From Euglena gracilis (Eukaryota; Euglenida; Euglenophyceae; Euglenales): a DNA stretch of 64,000 nt. The notes below the pieces were generated by a model. The model saw nothing but the letters and a program-made list of their open reading frames with translations. It did not search any database and was not told the DNA's origin. The stretch covers positions 37,168,382 to 37,232,381 of the forward strand of contig CP154957.1 of NCBI GenBank assembly GCA_039621445.1, in the 5' to 3' direction. A program made the position numbers and the translations under genes. Of the stretch, positions 23,440 through 34,500 are shown one piece after another; positions within the stretch are counted from its first letter, which is position 1; each line of letters starts with the position of its first letter.

Positions 23440-23533
23440 CCGCCAACTCCGGCACCAAAAAGCAGTAAGAAGCACCCCGCCAAAAGAACACAAACAACAA
23501 AACAGCCGGCACACAAAGCAGGATCTCACCCCC
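23440..23533 (-). repeat. DIRS right inverted terminal repeat (shared part)
   Basis: Reverse complement of 18931-19024. The outer extension 23534-23558 is complementary to the second half of the ICR. Confidence 0.88.
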
Positions 23534-23675
23534 AGAGTGTGCGAAGCCCGAATGGTCGTTTAGAACAGCATCTACATTTTAGCATTTTAGCATTGAGGAA
23601 TTTAGCATTGAAGCTGCGGTAAAGATCGAAACATCAAGTTGAATTGGATTTTGAAAAGATTGAATTCAATGAACA

Positions 23676-24587
23676 ATGAAAAACCTACGAGAACAGAAGC
23701 ACCAGCTGGATAACACCGTGCCCGAGAAGATTACGCTGGAGAAACTGCAGGTGCGGCCTCCATCTGGCAATCCGTGGCTTTCCCCCAAAAGAAAATTTCC
23801 TTTTCAGAACATTCTTCAACCCCAAATGGGGACAGCAACAGCCCTTGGCAATTGGTGGCCAGGAAACCAAAGAGAAAACCAATATCAAACCACTTCTACC
23901 AGAAGTTGGGTCCTGTCCACAAAAAGGGGCAGCAATGGAGGCCCCAAGGTGGTCCTCCACCAAATTCCCCAGCAATTCAGAACCACCGTACGGGGAGATG
24001 GAATGTGGGCCAAGGGGGACAACATCGGCCAGGCCTTGGAGACCAATTCTGCAAGCACATGCCCACTGGACGTGGCAAAAAAGGTCTGTTTAAAACACCC
24101 AAATGTTTCCCTTTATCAACCCCTCAAAGGGGAAGGGGGGGCACAGAGGCCCCCAAGACTTCACACGCAGCTGGAGACCCACATCAAATCAAGCCAAACC
24201 AGGACATGGGGCCAAGGCCATTACGTCCAACAATTTCAAGCCCACTGGCATCATTTCACAGGCGCTGGGGGCCAGAAGCTAACCAGCTACAGCAGAAAAG
24301 GCCTTACTGCATGGCCCAGCCCCAGGATGACCCCCCAAAGGGACCCACAGAGGCCCTTTCCTTGGACAAGGGGGACAAGGTACCTACAGTGGACCTTGTG
24401 GAGGAAGACAGTGTACCCACAGTGGACCTTGTGGAGGAGGAAAGGGGACCCACAGTGGCCCCCCTGTCAAATCATTTTGTTTTGCCCATGGCAGGGGAAG
24501 ATCAACCCAAGGGGGGGACCCACAGAGGCCCCCCTGCGGTATGTCTACCAACAACATGATCAGAGTGGAGGACCAGAGATAGTGTGA
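23676..24587 (+). CDS. unassigned ORF between DIRS element and LTR
   Basis: A 303-codon ATG frame (MKNLREQKHQLDNTV...), overlapped by a 261-codon open frame at 23774-24559. Both are long, so I cannot be certain which is real. The second frame gives a basic, Gln/Pro-rich protein and a short acidic tandem repeat (PTVDLVEE, twice, near 24380-24440) that comes from a 36-bp DNA repeat. A C5 run at 23781-23785 and a nearby A4 run could mark an indel joining the two frames. No domain is recognised. It ends just before the LTR of copy B, so its downstream part may be displaced. It could be a retroelement ORF1 or a host gene fragment. Confidence 0.3.
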   Translation: MKNLREQKHQLDNTVPEKITLEKLQVRPPSGNPWLSPKRKFPFQNILQPQMGTATALGNWWPGNQRENQYQTTSTRSWVLSTKRGSNGGPKVVLHQIPQQFRTTVRGDGMWAKGDNIGQALETNSASTCPLDVAKKVCLKHPNVSLYQPLKGEGGAQRPPRLHTQLETHIKSSQTRTWGQGHYVQQFQAHWHHFTGAGGQKLTSYSRKGLTAWPSPRMTPQRDPQRPFPWTRGTRYLQWTLWRKTVYPQWTLWRRKGDPQWPPCQIILFCPWQGKINPRGGPTEAPLRYVYQQHDQSGGPEIV

Positions 24588-24603
24588 GAGATGCATGCAC
24601 ACC

Positions 24604-25033
24604 TGTGTACCAGGCACGTCCCAGCTCTGTAGGATATCTGCAGAGTGGGTTCTGTGACGGTCGCACCACTGTGGAAACGACAGCTGGTAAGATCGTGGCA
24701 GACCCTTCTGGGATCTGCCCCTGGACACGTCTGCACTTTTCTCTCCTTCCCCCACAGGTGGTATTCTTTACTGTCAATCGTCTCAAAGTTTGACCATTGG
24801 TTTTGTCAGAGGGAAAATCCCTCGGAACAATCGAACTTGACTCGAACTTGACTCCGGAAGAAACTTCTGAAGTCTTTGTCTTGTGCTTTGCCTCTTGGGG
24901 ATTTGGGAACAAAAGGGGAAAACAACATTTTGTTACTCCAAAGACTTTTCCCATCCATAAGTAGGCTGCGCAAAGGCGATAGCGAAAGGCTTTGACAGAA
25001 AGTCCCAAAAAGGGAAAGCTTTGGACGTACACT
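24604..25033 (+). repeat. copy B 5' LTR (type 1)
   Basis: 430 bp, TGTGTACCAGGCACG to GGACGTACACT. It is clearly homologous to both LTRs of copy A but more diverged. A polypyrimidine-CAG/GTGG site lies near 24756. No 3' partner is in the window. Confidence 0.92.
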
Positions 25034-25050
25034 TGGTTGCAGATTTAGGC
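25034..25050 (+). promoter_or_regulatory. copy B primer-binding site
   Basis: TGGTTGCAGA directly abuts the LTR. It has one mismatch to the TGGTAGCAGA complement of initiator tRNA-Met seen in the other copies. Only one PBS copy is present here. Confidence 0.75.
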
Positions 25051-25287
25051 AACGAACCTACACAGACGTTCCACACAGAGAAACTCTGTGGTTGACTGGT
25101 GGTGAGGATCGTACTGAGCCGTGAAATACGGTGAAAGTACTGTTCCTGGCCCCTAGCCAACCTTTAAGCAAGGATACAGGTCTCAGAAGGCTCTGTTCGG
25201 TATTCGCCGGTGCAACCTTTCTGGTCCCTGTTTCACTGCTTATTTGTGTGAATTTTTGGGTTTTTACCTTTTTACCCATCTCAAAAG

Positions 25288-26722
25288 ATGCAGAGCACAA
25301 CCCCCAACCACAAATTTGATTATGACTTGTTGATGAGTTCATTGAGCAATCTTAATGAAGATTGTGGAGATTGGAACGGTTCGATGGAAACAAGTTCCAA
25401 TTCCCGACTCCCGAAGCAACAAGAAGACTCATTGCATGAATTGTCATTGTCACCAGGCGAAACGCCTTCATTGTTGCAAGGGGGTAATGAACCCCCTTCA
25501 TTATCATTGTCATTGATTGTGCGGGATGTGGGTGGCAAAATGCCTACTTCTATCCCGGTTCACCCATCATTGATGCGGCGAGTGGATGAGCCCCTTGCCC
25601 AAGCCCATTTGGATCACAAGAACAATGGGGATGAACCCCGCTTACACTTGGTTAGCCATGTCACCCATGAACAAAGTGAGGGGTATTTGCCCTTTGCTCT
25701 GTTCACACCCAAAAGATCCCCGGTGGAAGCATCGGTGGGCCTTTTGGAGTCCAACCCGGTTGAAACACCGTGTTTTTTCCAACCCCCCCCCCCTCAATTA
25801 CCACCCCCCTCACCATTTCGGGCATTACCGGGATTACCCGCGGAAACTGCGGTTTTCCCTGCATTGCCATGGAACCCAGATAGCGTCTGGTGGTACCGGA
25901 AATCTCTGGTGCCGTTTCCGTTGTGGAGGATTATGGTGAAGATTTGATGGATACCTCACCCCCGCTAATGATTACCGAATTCTCTGTGAACTCCCGGCGG
26001 ATCACCCGCTGAGCAAGCAAATTTTGCATGTCCACCAATGCGTTGCGGAATGCGCAACTATGCTTAACAAGGTTTTGCAGTTTGATGAGGACAATGAAAT
26101 GGTTGTCAACACCAAACTGGAATATTGCTGGAATTATTTTGCAGGATATCGCCAAATATTGCCAACACAATTTTGAAAATGCGGGCTAAGACCTTCACAA
26201 TTTTCGAGAAAGTGTTGACAGTATTTTGCGCATCCAACTTCCTCAAAATTCCCAACAAATCAGTGAAACACTGCATGAAGCGGAAACACGGAATGATTCC
26301 AAGTTTCTGCATGTGCAGGGTGGTATGAGCCAACTTTTTGCCAAAGTGGAATCATGTTCAACCATGCTACTGCAATTGCAGCAACAATTACACGCGCAAA
26401 ATGCCACCCCCAAAAATACCGGAAATCGCTAACTTTGTTGCGGTTGAGTATTTTGCCGCACTCACCACTTCTTTCCAAGAAGCCCAACAACGGATTTTGC
26501 ATCTCTGATTGGAAATCGAGCATTTGAAGCAATTTGCAGCGAAAGTGCAAGACAATTTTGTTCCCCGTACGCAAATACAGCTTTTGGAGGAACGAATTCA
26601 CTTGGAGCAAAAATCCTGCCATTGTGCCGCAAACCAGGATGGATTACCCTCCTTGAACGCGAAAATCGCGGATTGCGCACAACGGTTGGATTTCGCGCAA
26701 CAACAAATGCAAGCGGACATTG
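25288..26722 (+). pseudogene. copy B gag, N-terminal part, broken
   Basis: Starts MQSTTPNHKFDYDLLMS, homologous to copy A gag. The first 220 codons are open, including the PCFFQPPPPQLPPP proline tract encoded by an 11-C run, which is in frame. The frame then fails near 25880, where copy A reads PDMRLVVPEIS, and has further indels and a stop near 26505. The coiled-coil region continues in patches to the copy A insertion at 26722 and resumes after it. Not functional. Confidence 0.88.
26718..26722. repeat. target site duplication of copy A (left)
   Basis: CATTG, repeated at 43566-43570. The empty site in copy A's own gag (ACATTGGCGG, near 28852) has it once. Confidence 0.95.
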
Positions 26723-27150
26723 TGTGTACCAGGCACGTCCCAGCTCTGTAGGATATCTGCAGAGTGGGTTCTGTGACGGTCGCACCACTGTGGAAAACCA
26801 CAGCTGGTAGGATCGTGGCAGACCCTTCTGGGATCTGCCCCTGGACACGTCTGCACTTTTCTCTCCTTCCCCCACAGGTGGTATTCTTTACTCTCACAAT
26901 CTCAAAGTTTGACCATTGGTTTTGTCAGAGGGAAAAACCCTCAGAACAGTCGAATTTGATCTCAGAAGAAACTTCTGAATCCTTGCTTTGTGCTTTGCTT
27001 CTTGGGGAATTGGGAAGAAAAGGGGAAAACCACTTTTCGTTACTCCAAAGACTTTTCCCTACCATAAGTAGGCTGCGCACCAAGGCGAAAGCGAAAGGCT
27101 TTTACAGAAAGTTCCAAAAAGGGGAAAAGGGAAAGCTTTGGACGTACACT
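26723..27150 (+). repeat. copy A 5' LTR
   Basis: 428 bp. Contains the hairpin CTGTGG-AAAA-CCACAG, another GAGGG-AAAAA-CCCTC, and a polypyrimidine tract ending CCCCCACAG/GTGG that looks like a splice acceptor. Promoter elements are not recognisable by eye. Confidence 0.95.
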
Positions 27151-27225
27151 TGGTAGCAGAATAGGTCAAAGATCCTACAGAAAGAAAGGCTACCAGGTAA
27201 TACACTTGGTAGCAGATTTAGGCAA
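27151..27225 (+). promoter_or_regulatory. duplicated primer-binding site of copy A
   Basis: TGGTAGCAGA starts immediately after the LTR at 27151 and again at 27207, 56 bp later. Each is followed by an ATCCTAC motif. It matches the complement of a eukaryotic initiator tRNA-Met 3' end (...TCTGCTACCA). GCTACCA at 27189-27195 can pair with the first PBS copy, so the two could form a hairpin. Confidence 0.82.
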
Positions 27226-27460
27226 CGATCCTACACAGACGTTCCACACAGAGAAACTCTGTGGTTGACTGGTGGTGAGGATCGTACTGAGCCGTGAAAC
27301 ACGGTGAAAGTACTGTTCCTGGCCCCTAGCCAACCTTTAAGCAAGAATACAGGTCTCAGAAGGCTCTGTTCGGTAATCGCCGATACAACCTTTCTGGTCC
27401 CTCTTTCTCTGCTTATTTGTGTGAATTTTTGGGTTTTTGCCTTTTTACCCATCTCAAAAG
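27226..27460 (+). other. copy A leader (possible packaging and splice-donor region)
   Basis: Non-coding leader before gag. It contains the hairpins CACAGAG-AAA-CTCTGTG (27247-27263) and CCGTG-AAA-CACGG (27292-27304). Donor-like GGTGAGG (near 27269) and AGGTAATA (near 27195) are candidates for the donor that would join the acceptor at 36713. The choice cannot be made by eye. Confidence 0.5.
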
Positions 27461-30400
27461 ATGCAGAGCACAAGCCCCAACCCCAAATTTGATTATGACT
27501 TGTTGATGAGTTCATTGAGCAATTGTGATGAAGATTGCGGGGATTGGAACGGTTTGAATGAAACAAGTTCCAATTCCCGACCCCCCAAGCAAGAAGAAGG
27601 CAATTTGACTCATTTGTCATTGTCAAAAGGCGAAACGCCTTTATTATTGCATGGGGGTAATGAACCCTCTTCATCATCATTGTCATTGATTGTGCGGGAT
27701 GTAGGTGGCAAAATGCCTTCCTCCATCCCGATTCACCCATCATTGATACGGCGAGGGGATGAACCCCTTGCATCCTCACACTTGGTTACTCATGTTACCC
27801 ATGAACAAAGTGAGGGGTATTTGCCCTTTGCTCTGTTCACACCCAAAAGATCCCCGGTGGAAGCACCGGTGGGCCTTTTGGAGTGCAACTCGGTGGAAAC
27901 ACCGTGTTTTTTCCAACCCCCCCCCTCAATTACCACCCCCCACACCATTTCGCGCATTGCCGGGATTACCCGCGGAAGCTGCGGTTTTCCCTGCATTGCC
28001 ATGGAACCCAGATATGCGTCTGGTGGTACCGGAAATCTCTGGTGCCGTTTCTATTGTGGAGGACTATGAGGAAGATTTGAGGGATAACCTCACCCCCGGT
28101 GATGTTTACCGAATTCTCGGTCAACTCCCAGCGGATCATCCGCTTAGTAAGCAAATTTTGCATGTCCACCAATGCGTTGCGGAATGCGCAACCATGCTCA
28201 ACAAAGTTTTGCAGTTTGATGAGGACAATCAAAAGGTTGTCAACACCAAACTGGAGTGTTGCTGGAATTATTTGCAGGAAATCGGCAAATATTGCCAACA
28301 CAATTTTGAAAATGCGGGGAAAGACCTTCAGCATTTTCGGGAAAGTGTTGACAGTATTTTGCGCATCCAACTTCCACAAAATTTCCAACAAATCAGCAAA
28401 ATGCTGCATGAGGCGGAAACGCGGAATGACTCCAAGTTTCTGCATGTGCAAGATGGTATGAGCCATCTTTTTGCCAAAGTGGAATCCTGTTCAACCATGC
28501 TAATGCAATTGCAACAGCAGTTACAAGCGCAAAATGCCACCCCCAAAATGCCGGAAATCGGTAACTTTGTCGCGGTTGAGCATTTTGCCGCACTCACCAC
28601 TTCTTTCCAAGAAGCCCAACAACGGATTTTGCATCTTGGCTCGGAAATCGAGCACTTGAGGCAATTTCAGGCGAAAGTGCAAGACAATTTTGTTCCCCGT
28701 ACGCAAATCCAGCTTTTGGAGGAACGAATTTCACACTTGGAGCAAAAATCCTGCCATTGTGCCGCAAATCAGGATGGATTAACCACCTTGAACGCGAAAA
28801 TCGCGGATTGCGCACAACGGTTGGATTTCATGCAACAACAAATGCAAACGGACATTGGCGGTATTAATGCCACCGTTGTCGGTTTGCAGGAGCATGTTTT
28901 CGCACTTTCCAAGCGAATTCCCGACATTAGTGGTATTCAAGCCGCTATTGGGGAATTACAAACCCGTTGCACCTTGTTGTCCACCACAGTAGCGGAAATC
29001 CGCTCACTACCCCCCATTTCGCGTGCTCGGATATCCGAGTCACCGGAGTTTCGCTCATTTTACAACAAAATGCTTGGTGACAACAAGGAAACCTTGCAAG
29101 CATTTTGCACAAGTTTGATTCAACTTGAGGAATCGGTGAATCGGAATGCCCGATCAATGCAAGATGAGGTTTCACGGTTGGATGCACGCATTTCTGCGTT
29201 GTTGGGAAAGCCAACCGCGGAAAATTCGCGCACCACCGCGGAAACCCCCACCAAGTCACTCCACCAATTGCAAACCGTTTCAAATGCGGTAAAAGCGCTT
29301 GCGGGTCAACTCCGGAATGTGGAGGAGTCCCAAGGAAATCTTGCCCAAGAATTAAGTTTGGTTTCTGAAAAGTTGCCACACTTGGAAGATTTTTCCCGTT
29401 ACCGCAAACGCATGAGGCATTTGGAGACTGAGTTTGACCGTATTTGCGGCCAACTCCAGTTGGTGGAACATTTGGAAGAAACGGTGCATGACTTGTCCGC
29501 GAGTTTGGATAAAATGTCCACTCCGGTACCGGTTGTGCCACCATCCACCGCGGTAAGCGCTGCGGTTGGTATTCCAAATGTCCCGGAATCGCGTTCTCAA
29601 ATTACCATTTCCGGAGTAGGAATCCCTACATCCACCGCGAATTTGGTACAACCACCCGTGAAAACGCGAATTGTACCACCTTTGCATTTGCCAACACCAC
29701 AAACCCACTTTTCACAACACATTTCCGATGAGGAAATTGACCCCCCGCTCGAAAATTCGAGTCTCCACCAAGAAATTCAACATTCCAACCTTGTACGAGG
29801 AATGAGCCAACACCCCACACCTGGCATTGGTCATGTGTCGCATTCGCGATCATACCAACCACCAACGGGTTCTGGATTACCAGATCACCCATCGGGTTTT
29901 CGGCGGGAAACCCGCCCCACCGGGAGAATTTCACCAAATTTTTCGCTAATCCCGCAGGAAAATCCTGCCAACCTTACACTTGGTGCGGGAAATCCTGCAC
30001 GGGTTACACATGGAGCGGAAAATCCGCGAAACGCGTTTGGTGTTAAGAATTACCCTGACCCAAACCCCTGGAATACCACCGAGGGTCAGCGGGTTACTCA
30101 GAGAGACTTCAAGGGCACCATCGCAATCGCGAACAAGGTGAAGCCCCAATGGGACGGGGATCCAACCACATGGAGACAATTTTTTCGGGACTGGGAGTAC
30201 TATTGGGCACTAAAGGGACCCACCCAAGACCCGAATCCCGAGGTAGTCAAGATGGAATTCATCGATTGCCTACCGAGGGAGGAGCGAGAACGCGCACGCA
30301 ATTTGGTGATACGTAATGGCGTATCATTCGATGACCTGGTTGAGCAATACGCTTCAACCAATTCAAGTTTGGTCACCAGGATTACCCTGGAGAAGAAGTG

Positions 30401-31538
30401 GCGACAATCCGCGCCATCGGATCGCAAATGGAAATCCATTGACCTTTGGTATGCCAAATGGTTAGCACTTGCTTCCGAAGTTGATGAACTTAGCGAGAAG
30501 CAAATGCGCGAACAATTCGATGCGGTTTTGTTGCATTTCACACCATCCCTCGTGAAGGATATCCATCGCGAGGAGTTGGCAGGGCATGAGATGACTCTTG
30601 CCCAACGTTGGAATTATGTGTCAAAGCAACTCAAGCTCACACAAGTTTTGGGACAAATACAGTCCGCTTTCCAAACGCATCCCACCGCGGGAATCCCTGC
30701 GGGTGCGGTTAATGCGTTGCAAAAATCACCCATGTCACCAAGATCACCCACCACGGGATCGAAAACGCGGAATCAGCGTTCTTCGGACCAGGGCACGGAT
30801 AAACTGTGCTTTTTGTGCAACAAATCTGGTCACATGTCTCGGGAATGCCCGAATCCCGATGCGCGAAAGCGTATTGGAAGCCCAAGGGGCTCGACCTCCT
30901 CACGGGGATCGGGTTCCTCGGCGTTTTCACGTCAATCGGGAGTTTCACGTTCTTCGGAGAACCGCTTTAGCGGTAGTAGGCCCAAGTCACCATCGCGTGA
31001 TGGTCGGGAAACCCGTCCTTCTCGCGGTCGGTCACCTGGACCCCCTACCCGAAAACGGGATTTCAATCGCGACTCTTCACGATCACGTTCGCGAAGTGGA
31101 TCATCCTCTTCGCGGGAGTCACCGGGGAAACCCCGGTACACCGGTCATGGTCGACGGGAAACCCGTTCACCACGACGGTTTGACGGTCGAACGGAATACC
31201 GTTCCCCCCGTTATGCGGAATCCCGCCACAAATCCCGTTGTTCACTTTGCGGTTCCAAAGATCACCACGCATCCAAATGTCCCAGATCTCGTTCCCCCCG
31301 GCCCGGCTACGGAAATCGCGGTAAGCGCCGCGATGACCGTGGTTACTCCTCCAACCGGCAAAAGGTCGGTTTCAAGATATCTTGTTTGGAGGAGGACACC
31401 CCGGCTTCGGGCAGGGAGGGGGATGAGACCTCGGACGGGGAATTTAATGAGGCCCGAATGGCGGTGCGCTCATTGAATTCCATCTATTCCACCAAAAAGT
31501 CCGTTGCCGGCTATGCGGCCGGTTCGGACTTGGAGTAG
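27461..31538 (+). CDS. gag: Gag polyprotein of copy A (one frame disruption)
   Basis: Structural protein that would assemble particles and bind element RNA. Starts MQSTSPNPKFDYDLLM. After about 152 codons the frame breaks at a 9-C run (27917-27925); copy B has 11 C there and stays in frame. The downstream frame then runs 1,200 codons. Order: Ser/Asp-rich N-terminus; proline tract; long helical, probably coiled-coil region (about residues 190-700); capsid-like retrotransposon-gag block with PQWDGDPTTWRQFFRDWEYY (nt 30140-30690); zinc knuckle CFLCNKSGHMSREC; Arg/Ser-rich RS-type linker; second CX2CX4HX4C knuckle CSLCGSKDHHASKC; acidic tail. Ends at UAG 31536-31538, in frame with pol. At roughly 1,360 residues it is several times larger than usual Ty3 Gag. 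The C-run difference may be a sequencing artefact. Confidence 0.92.
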
Positions 31539-31574
31539 GGGAGCCCGAGGTCCGAGGGCACGGACCTCTGGGCT
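31536..31574 (+). promoter_or_regulatory. gag-pol UAG readthrough signal with hairpin
   Basis: UAG (31536-31538) is followed by GGG and then a hairpin: AGCCC and GAGGTCCG pair with CGGACCTC and GGGCU around an AGGGCA loop (31542-31574), giving 13 bp with one bulged U. Gag and pol are in the same frame with no other stop. The structure is retained in copies C, D and E, and E has CAG in place of UAG. A stop followed by a G and a close 3' structure resembles gammaretroviral readthrough. Confidence 0.8.
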
Positions 31575-34500
31575 GATGAACAGATGGAGGTAAGACCTGA
31601 TCAACCTTACCCCCCCTGCCCATCCGCCTTCACGGTCAGTACCCGGAATTATTTCGGGTCCCCTACCCCCCACTCCACATTTCCGCTCGGAATGCTGAGC
31701 AAAGTAGGAAAGGGTTCATGGGAGAGCTGGCATGCAAACGTATTTCCGCCAGACCCTTCACTTTGCGTACCACCAATGGAATTACTCGTCCAAGCGGAAA
31801 TCCGCATTCAAAATTTCTCCACCAAAGTCAAAATTCTCATTGACACTGGTTGTCGCATTGCACTGCTCTTTCGGTTGGGGTTGATACCGACCCCGCTCTT
31901 GGTAAGCGCCAAGAAACCGATCAAAATTACAACCGCGGATAACACCCCCATGTGTGGTGGTGATTTGGGATGTGTGCTCGAGATACTCTTGCCCATCATT
32001 CCGAAGCATCACTCACAACCCCCACAATTACAACATTTCACCAATATTTGGGGTTACGAGTCCGGAATTCACGGGTCTGACGTAATTTTGGGATACCCAT
32101 TTTTACGCCAGTACCGATTGGTTGTGGATTGCCACTCCCACGGTTTGCGCACAGCACCCACCACTTCCATGCCACCCAAACCACCATCACCGTTGTCATC
32201 CGCAAGGATGACCACCACTTTTCCAACACCGTTACCCACAATGGCAACACCGTTATCCACCACACCAACAACCGTTTTCCACACCCGGGGTACGGAGAAA
32301 GCCTCCCCCCTGCCCAATGACACACCAACATGCGTTCCACATGAGGCAGGGCAAGCGAGTAGCGGTACCCCCGCCGTTTCACTGGGTTACAAGACGAAAG
32401 CCCAAAGGCCTGAAGTAATTACGGTGTCGAGTAGTCGCCCAGCTACACCACCACTCCGTTTCCCACCAGTTGTGCCGAATCCAGGCACACCTGTACAAGA
32501 CTCACCGGCTAATGCCATCGACACCCACTTACACGCACACCTGTCACACCAACACACTTCCTTCCAATGTGTGCACTGCAGGAGAATTTCCACCCAATCG
32601 GATTTCGATTGTGGATGTTTAGTTGAAAATCCGACACTAATCACTATTCCGAATACGGAAGCCACACCCAATAATACACTTGGTTGTAGCCCGCAATGCG
32701 CGGAAATACACCGAGTACTCCAACAACGCGGATTAGCCTCGTTGTTCGGAAAGGCGAAAAGCGTCATTCCTAATAACAATCGCGATCACACTTGGTATGA
32801 ATTTGATGCGGAATGGGGAAACCCCCAACCTGTCCAAACTCCCTTGGGATTACCCCTTGAGGTAGTGGAAGACAACCCGCATGTTTGTGGATCCATTCAT
32901 TGTGTTTCTGCTCTGCAACCCGGAAATCGGGTGCATGGATACGCGAAACGCGTATGGAATGCTTTCAATTTTGGTCAATATCGCATTTTGGAACGATGGT
33001 TTTCCAAAATCGCGACATTGGCTGATTCTTTTGATTTGGCATTGGAAATCGATGCCTTCTCATCCAATGCACATGCCCGTTTGCCACGTCATTGGTCACA
33101 ACACTCCAACGCATTTGATAAATTTTGGGGTGATACGGTGTTATGGATGCACCCTCCCCCAAAACTTATCGAATGTGCGGTTGAGAAAATTCTGCGGGAT
33201 GAAGCCCGTGGAGTTATTCTCATACCCATCATTCCGGAAGCGGAATGGTTCACCCAAATATCGTATGTATGTTTTCATTGGTGGGATTTACCCACCAATG
33301 TACCGATTTTTGAGGATTTTTGTGGTAAAATATTACCACCCTTGCAAGAAATCATTTTTCGCGTATGTTTCTTCGATGCATTCGGAATGTCCGAATTCGC
33401 GGTGCCGAGGAAGCTCGGTAGCCCCAGGGATACCCTGGTGGTTTCCGCAGTCATTGAGAGTGCAGGTCAACATCCTAAGTCAGCCGAATTCTGTTCGCGG
33501 ATCACCCGCGAATTTCACGGTGTGCTGGAAAATCCAGTATACGCGTGCGACATCGACCCCGCGATACGCGGTCCGTTCGGTGTTTGTAAGATCGAGCTTA
33601 AGGATGGAGCCAAACCAATGCACCGGAAATTTTTTCGTTGTTCGGGAGAACGCGAACAAGCTCTCAATGAAATGATTGAGAAGCTTATTCAGCGCAAGTG
33701 GATTGTACCCTCGAAAAGCGAGTGGACATCCCAGGCATTTGTTGTTCCTAAACCCCCAGACCCCTCAGGTCAGAAGAAGTGGAGACTGGTGCTAGATTAC
33801 CGGTACCTGAACTCCCAAACAAGGGATGATCCCTTCCCGCTCCCCCTGATCGAGGATTTGATCACCAAACAATCGGAAAACCGGTTGTGGTCAATTTTCG
33901 ATCTGGAGGACGGTTTTCACCAAATGCACTTACACCCTGACTCCCAACCATACACGGCATTCGTGACATCCAAGGGTGTGTACCAATGGACGGTACTCCC
34001 CATGGGTGTTAAGAATGGCCCAGCCATGTTTCAGCGCATGATACAATGGGTTCTACGCGATTTACCGTTTGCCATTGTGTACATTGATGATGTGCTGGTG
34101 GGAACACCACCACCATCCGCAAAATCGAGCGAGGATATCCTCGTCACACACTTCCACCATGTTTGCGCGGTATTAACCGCTTTTCAAAAACATGTGCTTT
34201 TCGCGAAAGGCGCGAAAATGCATTTGTTTCGGATACTTATAAAATTTTGCGGGCACATCCTCAGCAATGGACAGCGGAAAGCCGCTCCGAGTAAACTCGA
34301 AGCCATTAAGAAATGGACCCCTGAGGTAATCAAAACGATTACTCACCTCAAAGGATTTTTGGGATTAGCCCAATACTACGCGATTTATATGAAGGACTTC
34401 GCGAAAATCGCGGTGCCCCTCACCAAACAGCTCAAAAACCGGGCTGTTGACAACACCAAAGTCATTTGGGATGACCAAATGCGCGAGGCCCTTGAGAAAA

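Larger units (their letters stand above)
18872..23558 (-). mobile_element. DIRS-type tyrosine-recombinase retrotransposon
   Basis: A 4.7-kb element on the minus strand. The outer ends are defined by the internal complementary region at 19153-19252, whose two halves are complementary to the outer parts of the left and right terminal repeats and meet at 19220/19221. The gene order read on the minus strand is gag-like ORF, RT/RNase H with a methyltransferase-like tail, then a tyrosine recombinase overlapping the RT frame, as in the DIRS order. There is no LTR or integrase, and no target duplication is visible, as expected. Frameshifts in gag and RT suggest an inactive copy. Confidence 0.88.
24604..26722 (+). 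mobile_element. Ty3/gypsy copy B, 5' part (interrupted by copy A)
   Basis: Old copy of the family: 5' LTR, PBS, leader and the first part of gag. It stops at CATTG (26718-26722) where copy A is inserted and resumes at 43566. In copy A the same gag sequence is continuous at 28849-28870, which proves the nesting. Confidence 0.93.

Noticed and set aside
27151-27225. A tRNA gene in the leader
   Set aside because: Only the complement of the tRNA 3' end and GCTACCA are present. No cloverleaf can be drawn.
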